Assembly (NCBI GenBank): GCA_004026145.2
Contig: SWLE01000459.1
Coordinates: 12,501-76,500 of the forward strand
Source: Takifugu bimaculatus
Lineage: Eukaryota; Chordata; Actinopteri; Tetraodontiformes; Tetraodontidae
DNA: 64,000 nt
Direction of reading: 5' to 3'
Positions 11,001-22,400 of this stretch are shown piece after piece. Positions within the stretch are counted from its first letter, which is position 1. Each line of letters starts with the position of its first letter. The notes beneath the pieces were generated by a model that saw nothing but the letters and a program-made list of their open reading frames with translations, did no database searches and was not told the origin of the DNA. A program made the translations under genes and the position numbers.

Positions 11001-14000
11001 GTTGTAGCTCAGGTCCAGAACCCTCAGATGGGAGGGATTGGACCTCAGCGCCGAGGCCAGAGAGTCACAGCTGATCTCTGATAACCTGCAGTAACTCAGT
11101 CTGGATAAGGAATCATGGCAAGAAATGATCTCTTATTGGAGGAAAAGTCATATTACACTTGCTCAAAATCATTATTTCATTTTATTTCATTATTTAATCA
11201 GGGCCCTTGGAGTCAGGAGAGCTCTGGCCCCCCACTGATAAACTGGGATATTACAGCAACAACATAGTTAAAAAGTATCTATAAAATTAACTTTCAATGG
11301 CTCATTTAAATTCATACTACACTTCTCTTCTCCAAAAGTCACTGGAGTTTATCTTGAAGCCTTTCATTGTTTAGTTATGTCGAAGATAAAAGGAAGCTGA
11401 CCTGAGAGTCTCCAGCTGACAGTTTAGACTCTCCAGTCCAGAACAGAGCAGCTTCATCCCAGAATCCTCTAGACTGATGGAGCTCAGCTCCAGAACCCTC
11501 AGATGGGAGGGATTGGACCTCAGGGCCGAGGCCAGAGAGTCACAGCTGATCTCTGATAAACTGCCGTGTGACAGCCTGGAAAAGGAATAAATGGGGCAAA
11601 TAAAAACACATTTCTAAATCTGAAAATGAAGAGAAAAGCAGAAAATGTAAAGAAATTTAGAAAAGACCAACAGAGGCCTCCTGACCTGAGCGTCTCCAGT
11701 CTGCAGTTTGGATGCTTCATTGCAGAAGACAGTAACTTTACTCTGGCAACTGTCAGGATTTGGTTCCAGCTTAAGCTCAGCTCCCGTAGATGAGAAGGGT
11801 TTGACGTCATTGCTGAGGTCACAACTTCACAATCACTCGTTGAAAGAAAACGACCAGACAGTCTGTTGTGTATGAAACAAAAATAGTGAGTCAAACTTTG
11901 GGATTTCTCATCAACTTATCTGAGAATCTACCTCAACACAAATGTAGCTCATTTCCTGGAAAAGCTAAATTCAACACCGTAGAGCAACAGTTTGAACGAC
12001 CATCAGATCTGAAATGCAACTGAATTATTCTCAACATTTGTCTTATTTTAGAACAGCTCATAATTACTCAATATTTAAAATGATTATAGCAAATGGTTTA
12101 AAGAAACGTGCATCTTTTTATCTGTCTATCGGCTCTTTGGATATTTTGCATTTCATCCAATTTGTACGATGGTGCGTCAAGTCTTAATTCAGCGATCCGA
12201 TCGATGACATCAGAGTCTCTGGTTGCATCGATTGCCCTCAGCTTCTGTTATATCTGCCTGTTTCCCTTCAAATCATTTTCACTGCACCTTTTGTTGCTAG
12301 TGATGAAGTTGCCACCTAACGGGTGTGGAAAGGCTCAAACAACTTTGTGGGTCACATAAAGGCTCCAAACGGAACCGCCACAAAGACCTAAAACACCCAT
12401 TTAAACCAACGAGGCCGGCTGTTTTTACGTTGAACAAATGAAGCAAAATAGTCACGTGTCATTAGTTAAGATGTGTTTTTCTGTCGTTTAGAATACGATG
12501 TATACAAACAAACAAAAGTTATTTAATGACATGACAGTAATTTCATGATAGTCAGTTAACTTGTGGCTCCTATTATTCCTGCCTTATGTTGGTTTGTCTG
12601 GATTGACCTTTGAACTTATATCCAGCCAGTGTTGAACATTTCTGGATGAATTGTTGTTGTTTTTAATTTATGGACGCTGCAATGGAAATAAAGAATTGAA
12701 GGAATGACCACTGGAGGGGGTATTGCTACCTGACATGATCCACTCGCTTGATTTAAACGCCGATGTCCGGCCCCAAAAATCTTTACTTACTCGGCCTTCC
12801 TGCAGTTCCTCACAGCTGGAATCAGGCGACGTCGTCCCTCCACTGAGGTGTTGTACTGCCGCAGGTTCAGCTCATCCAGAACCTCCTCTGACATCTGCAG
12901 CAGGTAGGCCAGAGCTGAACAGTGGATCTCTGACAGTCTCCTCTTTGATTTCTTCTCTGACTTCAGGAACTCTTGGATCTCCTGATGGACTGACTGATCC
13001 TTCATCTCCATCAGACAGTGGAAGATGTTGATGCTTCTGTCTGGGGAGATTTCATCACTGTTCTCCTCCTTCAGGTTGTTGAGGACCTTCTGGATGGTTT
13101 CTGGGTGGCTGTTCCTCTGATCCAACAGTCCACCCAAGATTCTCTGATTGGACTCCAGAGAGAGACCATGAAGGAAGCGAACAAACAAGTCCAGGTGGCC
13201 ATTTTTACTTTTGAGAGATTTCATTAGTGCTCTCCTGAGGAAGTCATCAAGAGATGTGATTGGTTTAGAATATTTTAGGAACTTATTTATAACCGCTGTG
13301 TCTTTCCTGGTGTAACGGTGGAACATGTAGACGGCAGCCAGAAACTCCTGAACGCTCAGATGAACAAAGCAGTAGACTGATTTCTGGAAGATCACACTCT
13401 CTCTCTTGAAGATCTCTGTACAAACTCCTGAGTACACAGACACCTCGGCGACGTCCAGTCCACATCGCTCCAGGTCTTCTGAGTAGAACATGATGTTTCC
13501 TTTCTCCAGATGTTCAAACGCCAGCCGACCCAACTTCAGAAGGAGTTCTTTGTCAGCCTCAGTCAGTTCCTCTGGTCTCTGCTTTCCTCCATACTTCTGC
13601 TTCTTCCTCTTTATCTGAACCCTCAGGAAGTGTGAGTAGAGGTCAGTCAGGGTTTGGGGCAGCTCTCCTCTCTGGTCTCTGGTCATCATGTCCTCCAGAA
13701 CTATAGCAGCGATCCAGCAGAAAACTGGGATCAGACACATGATGTGGAGGCTCCTGGAGGCCTTGATGTGTGAGATGATTCTCTTGGACAGATCTTCATC
13801 ACTGAACCTCCTCCTGAAGTACTCCTCCTTCTGGGAGTCAGTGAAGCCTCGTACTTCTGTGATCCTGTCAACACACGAGGGAGGAATCTGATAGGCTGCT
13901 GCAGGTCTGGAGGTGATCCAGATGAGAGCTGAGGGAAGCAGGTTCCCCTGGATGAGGTTCACCAGGAGCACGCCAACGGACGATACTTGTGTGACATCAG

Positions 14001-15154
14001 AGATGAGCTGATGGTTGTTGAAACCCAGTGAAAATCTGCTTTCATCCAGGCCATCAAAGATGAACAGAAGTTTCCAGACAGTCAGATCTTCTGCTCTGAT
14101 CTTCTGTAATGTTGGATGGGAAACATGAAGCAGTGAGAGAAGACTGTGCTGCTCATCTCTGATCAAGTTCAGCTCCCTGCATGAGAGCGGAAGCACCAGA
14201 CTGATGTCTTGGTTCTCCAAACCTTCTGCCCAGTCCAGACTGAACTTCTGCACTGAGAAGGTTTTTCCAACGCCGGCGACACCGTTGGTCAGAACCACTC
14301 TGATGTGTCTCTGTTGCTCAGATAAGACTTTGAAGATGTCCTGGCACTTGATTGGAGTGTCCTGGATGTTCTTCTTGGAGGTTCTCTCAAGCTGTCTCAC
14401 CTCATGTTGCGTGTCCACCTCCTCACTTTGTCCCTCAGTGATGTAGAGCTCAGTGTAGATCTTGTTCAGCAGGGTTCCACTTCCTGCTTCATGAGTTCCT
14501 TCAGTCACATGTTCACATCTTCTCTTCAGACTGACCTTATGACCTTCTATCACCTCCTGCAGATCACTTCCTGAACATAAGTAAACCAATGATTTCCATC
14601 TATAATAAATCATCAACACAACTCCAAATTCATGACATTGCAAATTAAATCTCATATTGAACAGTTTTACTTTGTTTGGGCTTCATTTCAGCATCTCCAG
14701 ATCTGCTTCCAGATTGTGAACAAGAGGACTCTCCTGGTGGAGCTGACTGGTCCCAGTTTGATAGGATGTGCTGCCCCCTCTCACTATGAAACACATCTCT
14801 ATTAGTCCTTTGATTTATAGGATGAAAGAACCTGATCAAGACTCAATATTGTTCCAGTATTTATGTCTGAATTCATCTTTCAGTTTAAACATGATTCTTG
14901 TTTCTAATCAACAATATTCACATTAAGTCTGTAACTATATGACTGTCTGAGGTTTAAGTGTTAAACATCTCCAATAATAAACTCACAACCTGCTGCTGTT
15001 AATGTGACTAACAGCTGCCACACAAACACATCATCACGCTTTAGTTTTCTTACATTTTCTCTGAACTTCTGAAGGTTATTGGTACACCTTTGGACCGGTC
15101 ACTCTTCAGGGACACCCAGCTGGGCACTGTGGACTCTGCTCTGTCCTCGTCCAT
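7830..15154 (-). CDS. FISNA-NACHT-LRR immune receptor (fish NLR-C type), intact copy A
   Basis: Cytosolic sensor of the fish-specific NLR group. I place nine coding exons: 15054-15154 (ATG at 15154), 14671-14831, 12791-14570, 11686-11862, 11402-11575, 10927-11100, 8923-9096, 8543-8716 and 7830-8010 (TAG). All introns are GT-AG, phases agree at each junction, and the total is 3096 nt, 1031 residues, with no stop. Order: short leader (MDEDRAESTVPSW), Ser-rich linker, FISNA from about residue 90, NACHT with Walker A GVAGVGKT at 184-191 and Walker B LFIFDGLDE near 256-264, winged-helix and helical parts, then six LRR exons. No pyrin, CARD or B30.2 domain is visible. ATP-dependent oligomerisation after ligand sensing is family knowledge. 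Closest neighbours are copies B and C. Confidence 0.85.
8543..8716 (-). other. LRR exon 5, copy A
   Basis: 174 bp. Variable positions read LINCRL and LDLSQNQLQDSG. This exon type is doubled in copies B and C. Confidence 0.82.
8923..9096 (-). other. LRR exon 4, copy A
   Basis: 174 bp. Variable positions read LRSCSL and LELSSNPLQVSG; the exon ends with KLERLR. Confidence 0.82.
9100..10920. other. large LRR intron shared by all NLR copies
   Basis: Recurs at about 38190-39990 and 61770-63590. It holds a plus-strand frame of 78 codons ending just before AATAAA (10469-10705; copies at 39539 and 63139) and a 168-codon frame at 9509-10015. Differences between copies in the 78-codon frame are mostly amino-acid changing, so I do not call these genes. 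The 9150-9990 part resembles a decayed mobile element but is not assigned. Confidence 0.5.
10927..11100 (-). other. LRR exon 3, copy A
   Basis: 174 bp. Variable positions read LSYCRL and LDLSYNKLKDPG. Confidence 0.82.
11402..11575 (-). other. LRR exon 2, copy A
   Basis: 174 bp. Variable positions read LSHGSL and LELSSISLEDSG. The usual Cys of LxxC is Gly here. This exon has no counterpart in copy B. Confidence 0.82.
11686..11862 (-). other. LRR exon 1, copy A
   Basis: 177 bp, divergent from the others. Pattern NPSHLRELSLSWNQI..VARVKLLSS ending PNCRLETLR. It joins in phase to the NACHT exon. Confidence 0.82.
11863..12790. other. intron between the NACHT exon and LRR exon 1, copy A
   Basis: About 930 bp, matched at 40458-41384 in copy B. 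No gene is visible. Confidence 0.7.
12791..14570 (-). other. FISNA-NACHT exon of NLR copy A
   Basis: Acceptor TTATGTTCAG precedes 14570 and donor GTAAGT follows 12791, giving 1780 bp, the usual size for this exon in fish NLRs. Walker A lies at 14260-14283 and Walker B at about 14041-14067. The segment just before the P-loop, from SDLQEVIEGHK to about HEVRQLE, is the FISNA region. The C-terminal part ends with the conserved ALAYLLQMSEEVLDEL stretch that leads into the LRRs. Confidence 0.9.
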
Positions 15155-16125
15155 CCTGTGGAAACATCAGAAATAGTGATGAGACTGTGATGAAGGTAAA
15201 TAATCTGGAGAGGTTGTAGTTAAATAATCCCAATTCACTGCATTTTTATCAAACAGGAACATTTCTAATCCATTCTGGATAACAACTGAATCAATAAATC
15301 AATGATGTCTCTGTATCATTTTCATGTTTTCAGAGTTTAAGCTGCTTTTTTTAACTGTTCCCTGCAGTGAGAAAAGAACTGGCACCTTTTCCAGCCCCTC
15401 ATCCTGCAGCACTGAATGTGCTCTAAAGTTCTTTCCAGAGCAAACGTCTCTGCACTTGCAGCAACATGTTGTAGTCATGGATCCGTGAGGAGAACCGGAT
15501 ACAGGAAACGCCCCCACTTTGATCCCAAAACCCAACTGGTGGCCAACGGTGGCCCGGCAACGACGGGGACGCTGGTCCATCGGGCCGACAACACTGGTTT
15601 TCCACAGGCCAACATGGTGAAAGGACTGTCTTCAGCTCAGCCACTAAATTATCTGGTGCTACATAAACATACTAGTCAGGACTTTTTAATTTCCCTCCTT
15701 TGTTCCCCTCTTCAATTATTTCTATGATCCAAGTCCTCAAAGATCACTGCTCTATTTAAAATAGATGAAAGAAATGACACCCACTCCTGCATTTCTTTCA
15801 CAGTGGTTCCACAACATAGAACAATAAACCACTGTGAGAAAACGTGCAACATGAACCCAAAATCCTGTTGGTGTCCTGTGATCCTGTGTGGATTTAGTTA
15901 TTTAGTTTATTGTCTTAAATTGGCTCGGCTGAGAGATGCTAACTTGCCCACGATTAGATGTTGTTTGACAGGTAATATCAAAATATCCAGCTGTAACCTG
16001 GACTGTTGAACAGCTCTAATAACTCTAAGAGCTTTTCACCTGTCACAAAAAGTTTTAAAATGTTGTTAATACCTGGTTAAGACTCTCTAACAACGTTAAA
16101 AGCATGATACTCACTTTACACTCAC
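15155..16125. other. 5' intron/UTR region of NLR copy A
   Basis: Matched at 50016-50930 in copy B. Overlapping frames of 60-100 codons on both strands at 15299-15727 lack family similarity and are treated as chance. Confidence 0.5.
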
Positions 16126-16205
16126 CTTGTCGCTCTTCCTGCTTCGTCTGAACAGAATACTTTCACTTTTAAAACCTAATCAACAGCTTTATGGCGTATA
16201 TATTA
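16126..16205 (-). promoter_or_regulatory. candidate non-coding first exon and core promoter of NLR copy A
   Basis: On the minus strand a strong donor, GACAAG|GTGAGTG, ends at 16126. The exon would run up from about 16170, with a TATATA word at about 16196-16204 roughly 30 bp further upstream and an AAAAGTGAAAGT interferon-response-like word at 16157-16170. A near-identical exon with the same donor lies at 16471. In copy B the donor of this first version is deleted. Promoter assignment is inference. Confidence 0.4.
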
Positions 16206-16470
16206 CTACAGTTAAAGCATTCTGGGAGGGTTTAAAGTTCTTTTAGAATCAGTAGCAAAGAGCAGAAAAATAAACTAAACCTTACTTAGAAAGACTATTC
16301 AACTATGACTAAAGCCAGACTATAAGAATGTTAAATAAGACCGATTCATTTATAATGTATAATGATGTTTTGTGCTAAACTAAATATGAAGTCTAGTTGA
16401 ATCAAATCTTGATTTTATCTCCAAACACAACTGTCAATTCTTTTCAATAATGCTCTTCGTTTCCACTCAC

Positions 16471-16510
16471 CTTGTCGGTCTTCAGTCTTCCTGCTTAGTC
16501 TGAAAGGAAT
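16471..16510 (-). promoter_or_regulatory. second copy of the non-coding first exon, NLR copy A
   Basis: The words AGCAGGAAGACTGAAGAC and CGACAAG|GTGAGTGG repeat the exon and donor seen at 16126. The equivalent in copy B is at 51311. Two alternative leader exons for one NLR gene are therefore possible. Confidence 0.4.
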
Positions 16511-16856
16511 ACCTTGAAAAACTGGTTTGTTGGGTTCCCAGTTTCTGGGACCGTTGATGCTGGTGTCTACCTGCAGGGGGCGTGGAGGAGCCGCTCATCA
16601 GCCACAGCTGGCCCCGCAGACACACGCACCTGCGGTCTCTCTTCAATCTCCCGTTAGATTTAAGGACAGAACTCCCGTCTGCCAGCGGCGGAGTGTTTTC
16701 GGCCTCATCGCCAAACCCTGACTTCTGTGGCTTGACTATTTTTGAGAGTTTTCCTCGCGGACTTGTTTTGGTCTCTCTCGAGGTCTCTCCGCCTCTGTGA
16801 ACGCGGACCGAACTGTTCTTGTTCACTTTAAAATAAAGACGCTTTTCGGACACCAT
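16482..16856 (-). CDS. hypothetical 124-residue ORF specific to copy A
   Basis: The block 16510-16880 is absent from the matching place in copy B. Inside it a minus frame starts MVSEKRLYFKVN and runs through a basic, Ser-rich sequence. A good splice donor, CGCAG|GTGCGT, occurs after about residue 76, so it may be a captured first coding exon. The family is not recognised. Confidence 0.3.
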   Translation of the reverse strand: MVSEKRLYFKVNKNSSVRVHRGGETSRETKTSPRGKLSKIVKPQKSGFGDEAENTPPLADGSSVLKSNGRLKRDRRCVCLRGQLWLMSGSSTPPAGRHQHQRSQKLGTQQTSFSRYSFQTKQED

Positions 16857-17129
16857 TCTCCGCCATTATTCAACCTGGTTAAATAAATAAGATTTATGAT
16901 GCTTGACAGATTTGAAAGACTTGTAAAAGCAGCAGATTTCTGCAGCCCTGGAGTCCAGGAGGAGCAGCAGAGGTCAGAATGTGTCGGAGCGCGTTTAACT
17001 ATTGTCTGCAGTTCCACGCGTGTCCACCCGGTGGAGGTAAAGCACCACATGATATTTCTCCTTTTTGGAACTTCTTCAGCTGCGTTGAGCTTTAAATCTT
17101 CACCTGTCGCTCCCTTTAAGCTCTAAACT

Positions 17130-19280
17130 TTGCGGTTCTGTGTGTAGTTTGTTGGTTTAAATATTTTTGATGAATTCTGATGAAAATGACTGAAACTGTC
17201 AATGACCAATGGAAAGTTCGTCCATTGTTCTACTGCGTCACACATTTTCATTATTTATTGTCATTTTTGGATCTAAACTGGACCAGTTCTGTGAGCTGTT
17301 TTGCCTTTTTTGTGGACCAGATGTTCCAGGCAGGTTCCATCATCGGACACAGACGGAGACAGGTCACGTGACAACAGTCAGCCTTTAGTTCTTTATTACA
17401 GGAGGATCTGGTTTATATACAGACACGTATCTGCAAAATACTAAAAAGTCTATGAACCCAAAGTACTAAAAAGTCTACGTCCACGCACACGCGTGTATTA
17501 AGTGTTTATACACACGTGTGCGCGTACGTGCACACTGTATATTCATCTAATAACTGTTAGTTTCTAAAACACCAAAGTAGAGTCACTGAGGCACGGCTTC
17601 ACCTCCTTTACACCGAGGTTTCCCTGAGCAGGTGTGATGAACTGTTGCAGAAGGAAAAGCATGGAACATGTTAATAACCGGACACAACAACACTCAGGTT
17701 TATTGTCTGACGGCATCAGTGTCTCTGGTTGCATCTGTCTGAGGAGCATTGTGAAACCAGGAGCAGTGTAAATGAGGGGGGGCAGTGAGTGGATGCTGCA
17801 TTCATCAAACACACAATAGTCAGAAGAGAAGAAGGAAGAACAGAAGCCCGTGTTCCTCAGTGTTGGTGTGGAGACGCCTGTTTGGAGGAGCAGGAAGCAG
17901 GCTGGACTCTTCCAGCTGGCTTTAATGCCACTTCTCTTCTGAGAACCTCCCAGCAGCTTTCTCTCCACCATCTTTTTACGCTGAAGCTTTTTGATCATTT
18001 CAGGTCAGATGTTCTTGGACTGAGGTGAAACATGTTTGTTCTTGTGCTCGGAGCGAACCGACGATCCTCTAAAGTCAGGCATCCTAAAGGTGGATGTTTT
18101 CTGAGGCCTGGAGGCTTTAAAGTGGCGCTTTTACCCACTTGTCCTCGTTCTGTTGGAAACTTGATCCAAAAACCTTTTCTGGAGCTTCATGTTCTGCTTT
18201 TTTGAAGGAATGAAATGGTTTCATCAGCGCTGCCGGGGGCTGAGCAGGCTTCATAAATCTGAAGCTCTGAGATCCTTTAAAGATCTCCTGGAATCAGCAG
18301 ATGGGGGTTTGATCCAAAACTGTAAGAATCAGTCAAGCTATCAAATCTTGACTCAGTCCAAGCGTGAACCAGTCCATCCAGAGCTGATTATGGCTCAGCC
18401 AGGAGGAAAGCACGGCCTGGGGGGGTTCATATGGAGCAGGCACACTCTGGCTCTATTGCTACTGAAAACAGCCCTTCAGCACAGCAGCCTGGAATACAGT
18501 TCTGGAGAACACCTGTTCCCAACAGAACCTGTTTAAAACGGGACCAGTAAAGATGCCCGGCGTGACCACGACCACGGGGAGAGAGGGGGGGGGGCAGAGA
18601 CAGGCGGTAACGCCGCTGCCCACCGATTCACCTGGAAACAACAAAAACCCCAGCAGCTTGGACCCAATATGGCAGCGTGTTCCTCAGAAACGCTCCTCAA
18701 ACTCTCCCCACAGCTTCATTGCTAAACAGGATTTGGGTTTTTTTGTCCGTGCTAAATGGAAAGTGTTTGTCCTTTGGTGGTCCAACAGGACCACGATTTG
18801 GATGGATGGATGATTTGATGTTATTGAGAATAAAAACAGCTGAAAATGGAAGCGGAGATGTTTCAGAGCACCAGAGTTCAGAAAGAGTTTCTAATCAAAC
18901 ACCGCCTGTTGGGAATGATGAATGGATGAATTTTTATTTAATTTAGACTAATTCAGACTAATTTTAACATCCTTTATGCCAGTTCCATAGAGCGTGCGCA
19001 CACACACACTAGCAAAGATGATATCCAAACAGCCAAATAAATGGGAGTCAAAAGAAATCATTTAAAGCTCATATGTCAGAGTCAAGGTCGAGGGTTTTCT
19101 ATGGCCCCCGGGATGATATTGATTTATTATTAGAACCGGCCCGCAGGCCGCAGATGTTTTACACAGGCCAATACTACATTTCCCACAATGCAACGGTGAC
19201 AGTCTGAGCGGGAGGTGGCTTCATTTCATTATTTATCAGTAGTCATTAGCATAACAGCAAAAGTTAACGTTCAGATACCC
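17130..19280. other. upstream region shared with copy B, possible minor exons
   Basis: Matches 51765-53930. A CCAAT-type box (GACCAATGG, 17201-17209) and a TGCGTCAC word lie at 17200-17245. On the minus strand 18005-18083 has an acceptor (CACCTTTAG) followed by an open stretch ending in TGA; the two possible frames are both open, so it may be a terminal exon of an unrecognised gene. Frames at 17564-17998 and 18189-18536 are kept in copy B but match no family I know. Confidence 0.3.
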
Positions 19281-19285
19281 ATAAA

Positions 19286-19448
19286 ATGGCAAAAGGGAAG
19301 GTGGACACTGAGAACCGGGGGTTCAAACAAGGTGGGAGTGGGAGCACATGTTCACGGAGGCAGCTGGGAAACCTGGGTGTCTTCTGAGTGGAGAAAGGGT
19401 GGCGGTAATGAAAGAATATCATCTGAGACGCCATCATGAAGCTAAACA
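19286..19448 (+). pseudogene. truncated hAT transposase N-terminus (GTF2IRD2-like)
   Basis: Starts at ATG 19286 (MAKGKVDTENRG) with a one-base frameshift near 19325 shared with copy B. The frame then reads MFTEAAGKPGCLL and VAVMKEYHLRRHHEAKH, the BED-like zinc-finger start of Charlie-type hAT transposases. It stops abruptly at 19448, where unrelated sequence begins; the copy B version continues to 55680. Confidence 0.75.
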
Positions 19449-22400
19449 CAGCCGATCTGTCTCTGAGCTTTTTCCTCCACACGCTTTTTGGTGGCCTCCA
19501 GCTCCCTCTGGAAAAACTCTGACGCGGCAAATTGTTCAAAGGGCATTCTGGGGTCAGAGAGTCCCTCAGCAGCATAAGTCTGATGCACCTTCCTTGAGCA
19601 GTAGAAGTAGCGAACAGGACCCTGCTGATAGAAAAAGTGGATGGAAGATCCACCCGTCCCATACGGAGACTTGGGCTGTCCACAGGCCAGACAGGGTTTC
19701 GTCTGTCTCATCTTCTGCTCTGGTCGCTGCTGCTGCTGCTCCATCTCTAGAATGCCCTGCACAATTTTTTCAATGGAATCCTGCGTCAGAGGCGTGGGCA
19801 GGGCGGCTGTGGGAGGAGTGACAACAGCCGTCTCCATGGTGACTACAGGAACGCTGGTTGTTTTGCTCCCCTCTGTCAAGGAGTACCACAGCTGTTGAGT
19901 CTCCAGGAGCTTCTCTGGGCTGGTGTTCAGAGAAGAACTGGTGTTCAACAGCTTTGCCAGATGCTTCACATAGCGGGATATGTGAAACCTGGTTGTGGGG
20001 TGGAGCAAGCTGTTCGGATCGGCCTCAGACCAATGGACCATGTCTGCGTAGTCTGGATCCACAAGCCTCAGGATGTCCTTGTCCCCATGATGATACTGCA
20101 GCAAACTATCAACAGCGTCTTTCATGGGAAGAGTCCAGCGTGTGTGGTCCAAGACAAACACTCCACCACCAGTCTTCATGGGTCCAGTGCGGGCGCTCCT
20201 CGGCGAGGACTTCAGCGGCAGGGGCAAAGCTCCAGAGACGTCTGGAACACAAACAAAGCAATAATGCATCCTTAGCAACTCATATTATCGCGATATGGGC
20301 TATTGAGAAAACACATTAATATCCATCCCTTAATAACAGAAAGTGTATATACACTGCATTTTGTGTTTGTCCCAGTCCAGAGGGAGCGGACGGCAGCCCG
20401 GTTCTCTGGACTCCAGCCCAAACCTTTCTCCAGTGTCTCTGTCAGAGAGGCGGAACGCAGGGCACTTGTCTTGTCCCGTCACTGCCATGGAAGCAGAGTT
20501 CAACTCCCACATTGAGGCAGGGTCAAAGACAGCAGGGAGGACGGCGCCGGGCTTCTTCATGTCTACCGGTCGCTGAAAGTTCCACCGCACAACGCCGGTC
20601 ATGGCCTGGGCCTGGAACAGTTCAGGGGAGACCTGCGTACCCGTGACCCACTGGGCCTGCTGGAAATGGTAGCCCTCCTGCTGAGATGTACCACGGACAG
20701 GGATCCAGACGGGGACTTTGGCACCTTCGCCCGCTACGTGGTTTAGCTGAAGGGTCCCTCCGTCCCTGTCCATTATCCCCTCAGACAGTTCTGGGTCACT
20801 GAGGCAACCACGGAGGATGTGAACCCTCTGAACGCGCCACGTCTTCAGCATGGATAGGGTTAGGGTTAGCATGGAGCATTTTTCAGTTTGAATGACGGCA
20901 AACAAAGAAGATGGCTGATCTCACCTGTCCATCCAGTGGTAGCCGGCCTTTTCCACCCCAGCGTGGCTGTACCTCTGGGCCATTCCTTGCTACATCGGAT
21001 GCAGGGACCTTTCTGTCTCAGCCTGAACCATCACCCAGGACACAATGAGCCAGTTCTCATTCATCACTGCCAAACTGGACATGGCTCCAGATGCCAGTGT
21101 CACCTTCCTCGCCATCTTCCTCGTGTGGTCCGACCTGAAAACCTGCCCCAACGTGCCCTGGAGGAGCTTGGTCAGAGACGGCTGTTGACGCTTGAACTCA
21201 TCCAGCAGGCAGTCAGTCAGGTAGAATCCGGACACAGACACCCCACCCCGACCTTCTTGGTCCTCGTATGGCCCGAAAGCACGTGGCCGATCTTCCATCC
21301 TCACGTACTGGCCGATGGTTCTCTGTCCGTACGCCCCAGCCTCGGCCTCCCTGACGTTCTGTACGGCGTGCAGATATGCCAGGTGAGCTCGTTCATACTT
21401 GAGGTGCATGAGCTCATTCACCTGGTTCGCCATATCGGTCGGTGACTTGCCAGAACGCCGCAGTTCATCCATTACCGACTTGCACGCAGCCTTCTTGGAA
21501 GTCAGGAATGCAGGCAAAAGGTTAGTAAAGCGCACGGGCAGCTTCTCCACCCATGGAGGGTTGTCAGGACCAGTTCCTGCGACAGGCCTTGCAGCAGAGA
21601 CGCGAGGAAAAGATCAAATACTGGCCACGGACGCTGACGATCACTGGAGGTCTGCCCACGCCTGCAGAGACCACCTGAGGACGAGGACAGCTATGGAGGC
21701 ACGGCAGGATGTCATTGTTCCTCAACCTGACCGTGGTGCAACTCTCTGGCTTCCAAATGAAAAATGGATGGAGCTGAAAAAAGTTGGGGGATGGGAGCTC
21801 AGCCACCATGTCCAGTAGCTCCGGCTGAGGAGGAAGACGCCAAAGAGAAATTGCGTTCCCAGGGTTATGCACTGGTCGGGACCCAGGCCACAACCCAAGT
21901 TGTTGAAGCTCCGTCCTCATCCACAGCTTTTGATGTTGTGAGCAGATCCACTTGCTCATGTCGTGGTCAGGGACAGGCATGGGAACAGGAGCTATGGGAA
22001 CTAGGATAAAGTAAAGAAGACAGTTGAACAACATAAAGTTCTCATTACTGAAGAGACAATTTCAGTGCCCCCGCCCTCACATGATATAAACACACGATAC
22101 AAGGAAACAAACACGCGCCTCGGACACTTGGTTTCATTCCAGAGCTCACACGTCAGATTTTTTCCATGTCAGTGACAAAGAATCGTGTCAATTTGAATCA
22201 CCCCGGGACACTTTATTATTGTTCAACACCCCACGGAATGGGGGAAATGTACATGGTTTAACATCCCACTCTTTTGGTCTTGGGTAGAGTCCGTCAAAGG
22301 AGGCACTCTGCCGTCAGAGGTCTGTGCCGTGCAAGAGTCAGGTCCTGAAAACAAGTGCAGACTTGCTATTAAGAAATTACAGTCACTTCACCTGATGACA

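Noticed and set aside
6836..15154. B30.2/SPRY exon expected in many fish NLRs
   Set aside because: Looked for downstream of the terminal LRR exon in all copies; the last LRR exon ends in a stop and no B30.2 motifs are visible.
15299..15727. ORFs of about 100 codons on both strands upstream of the NLR start
   Set aside because: No family similarity, overlapping frames on both strands, region behaves as 5' intron.
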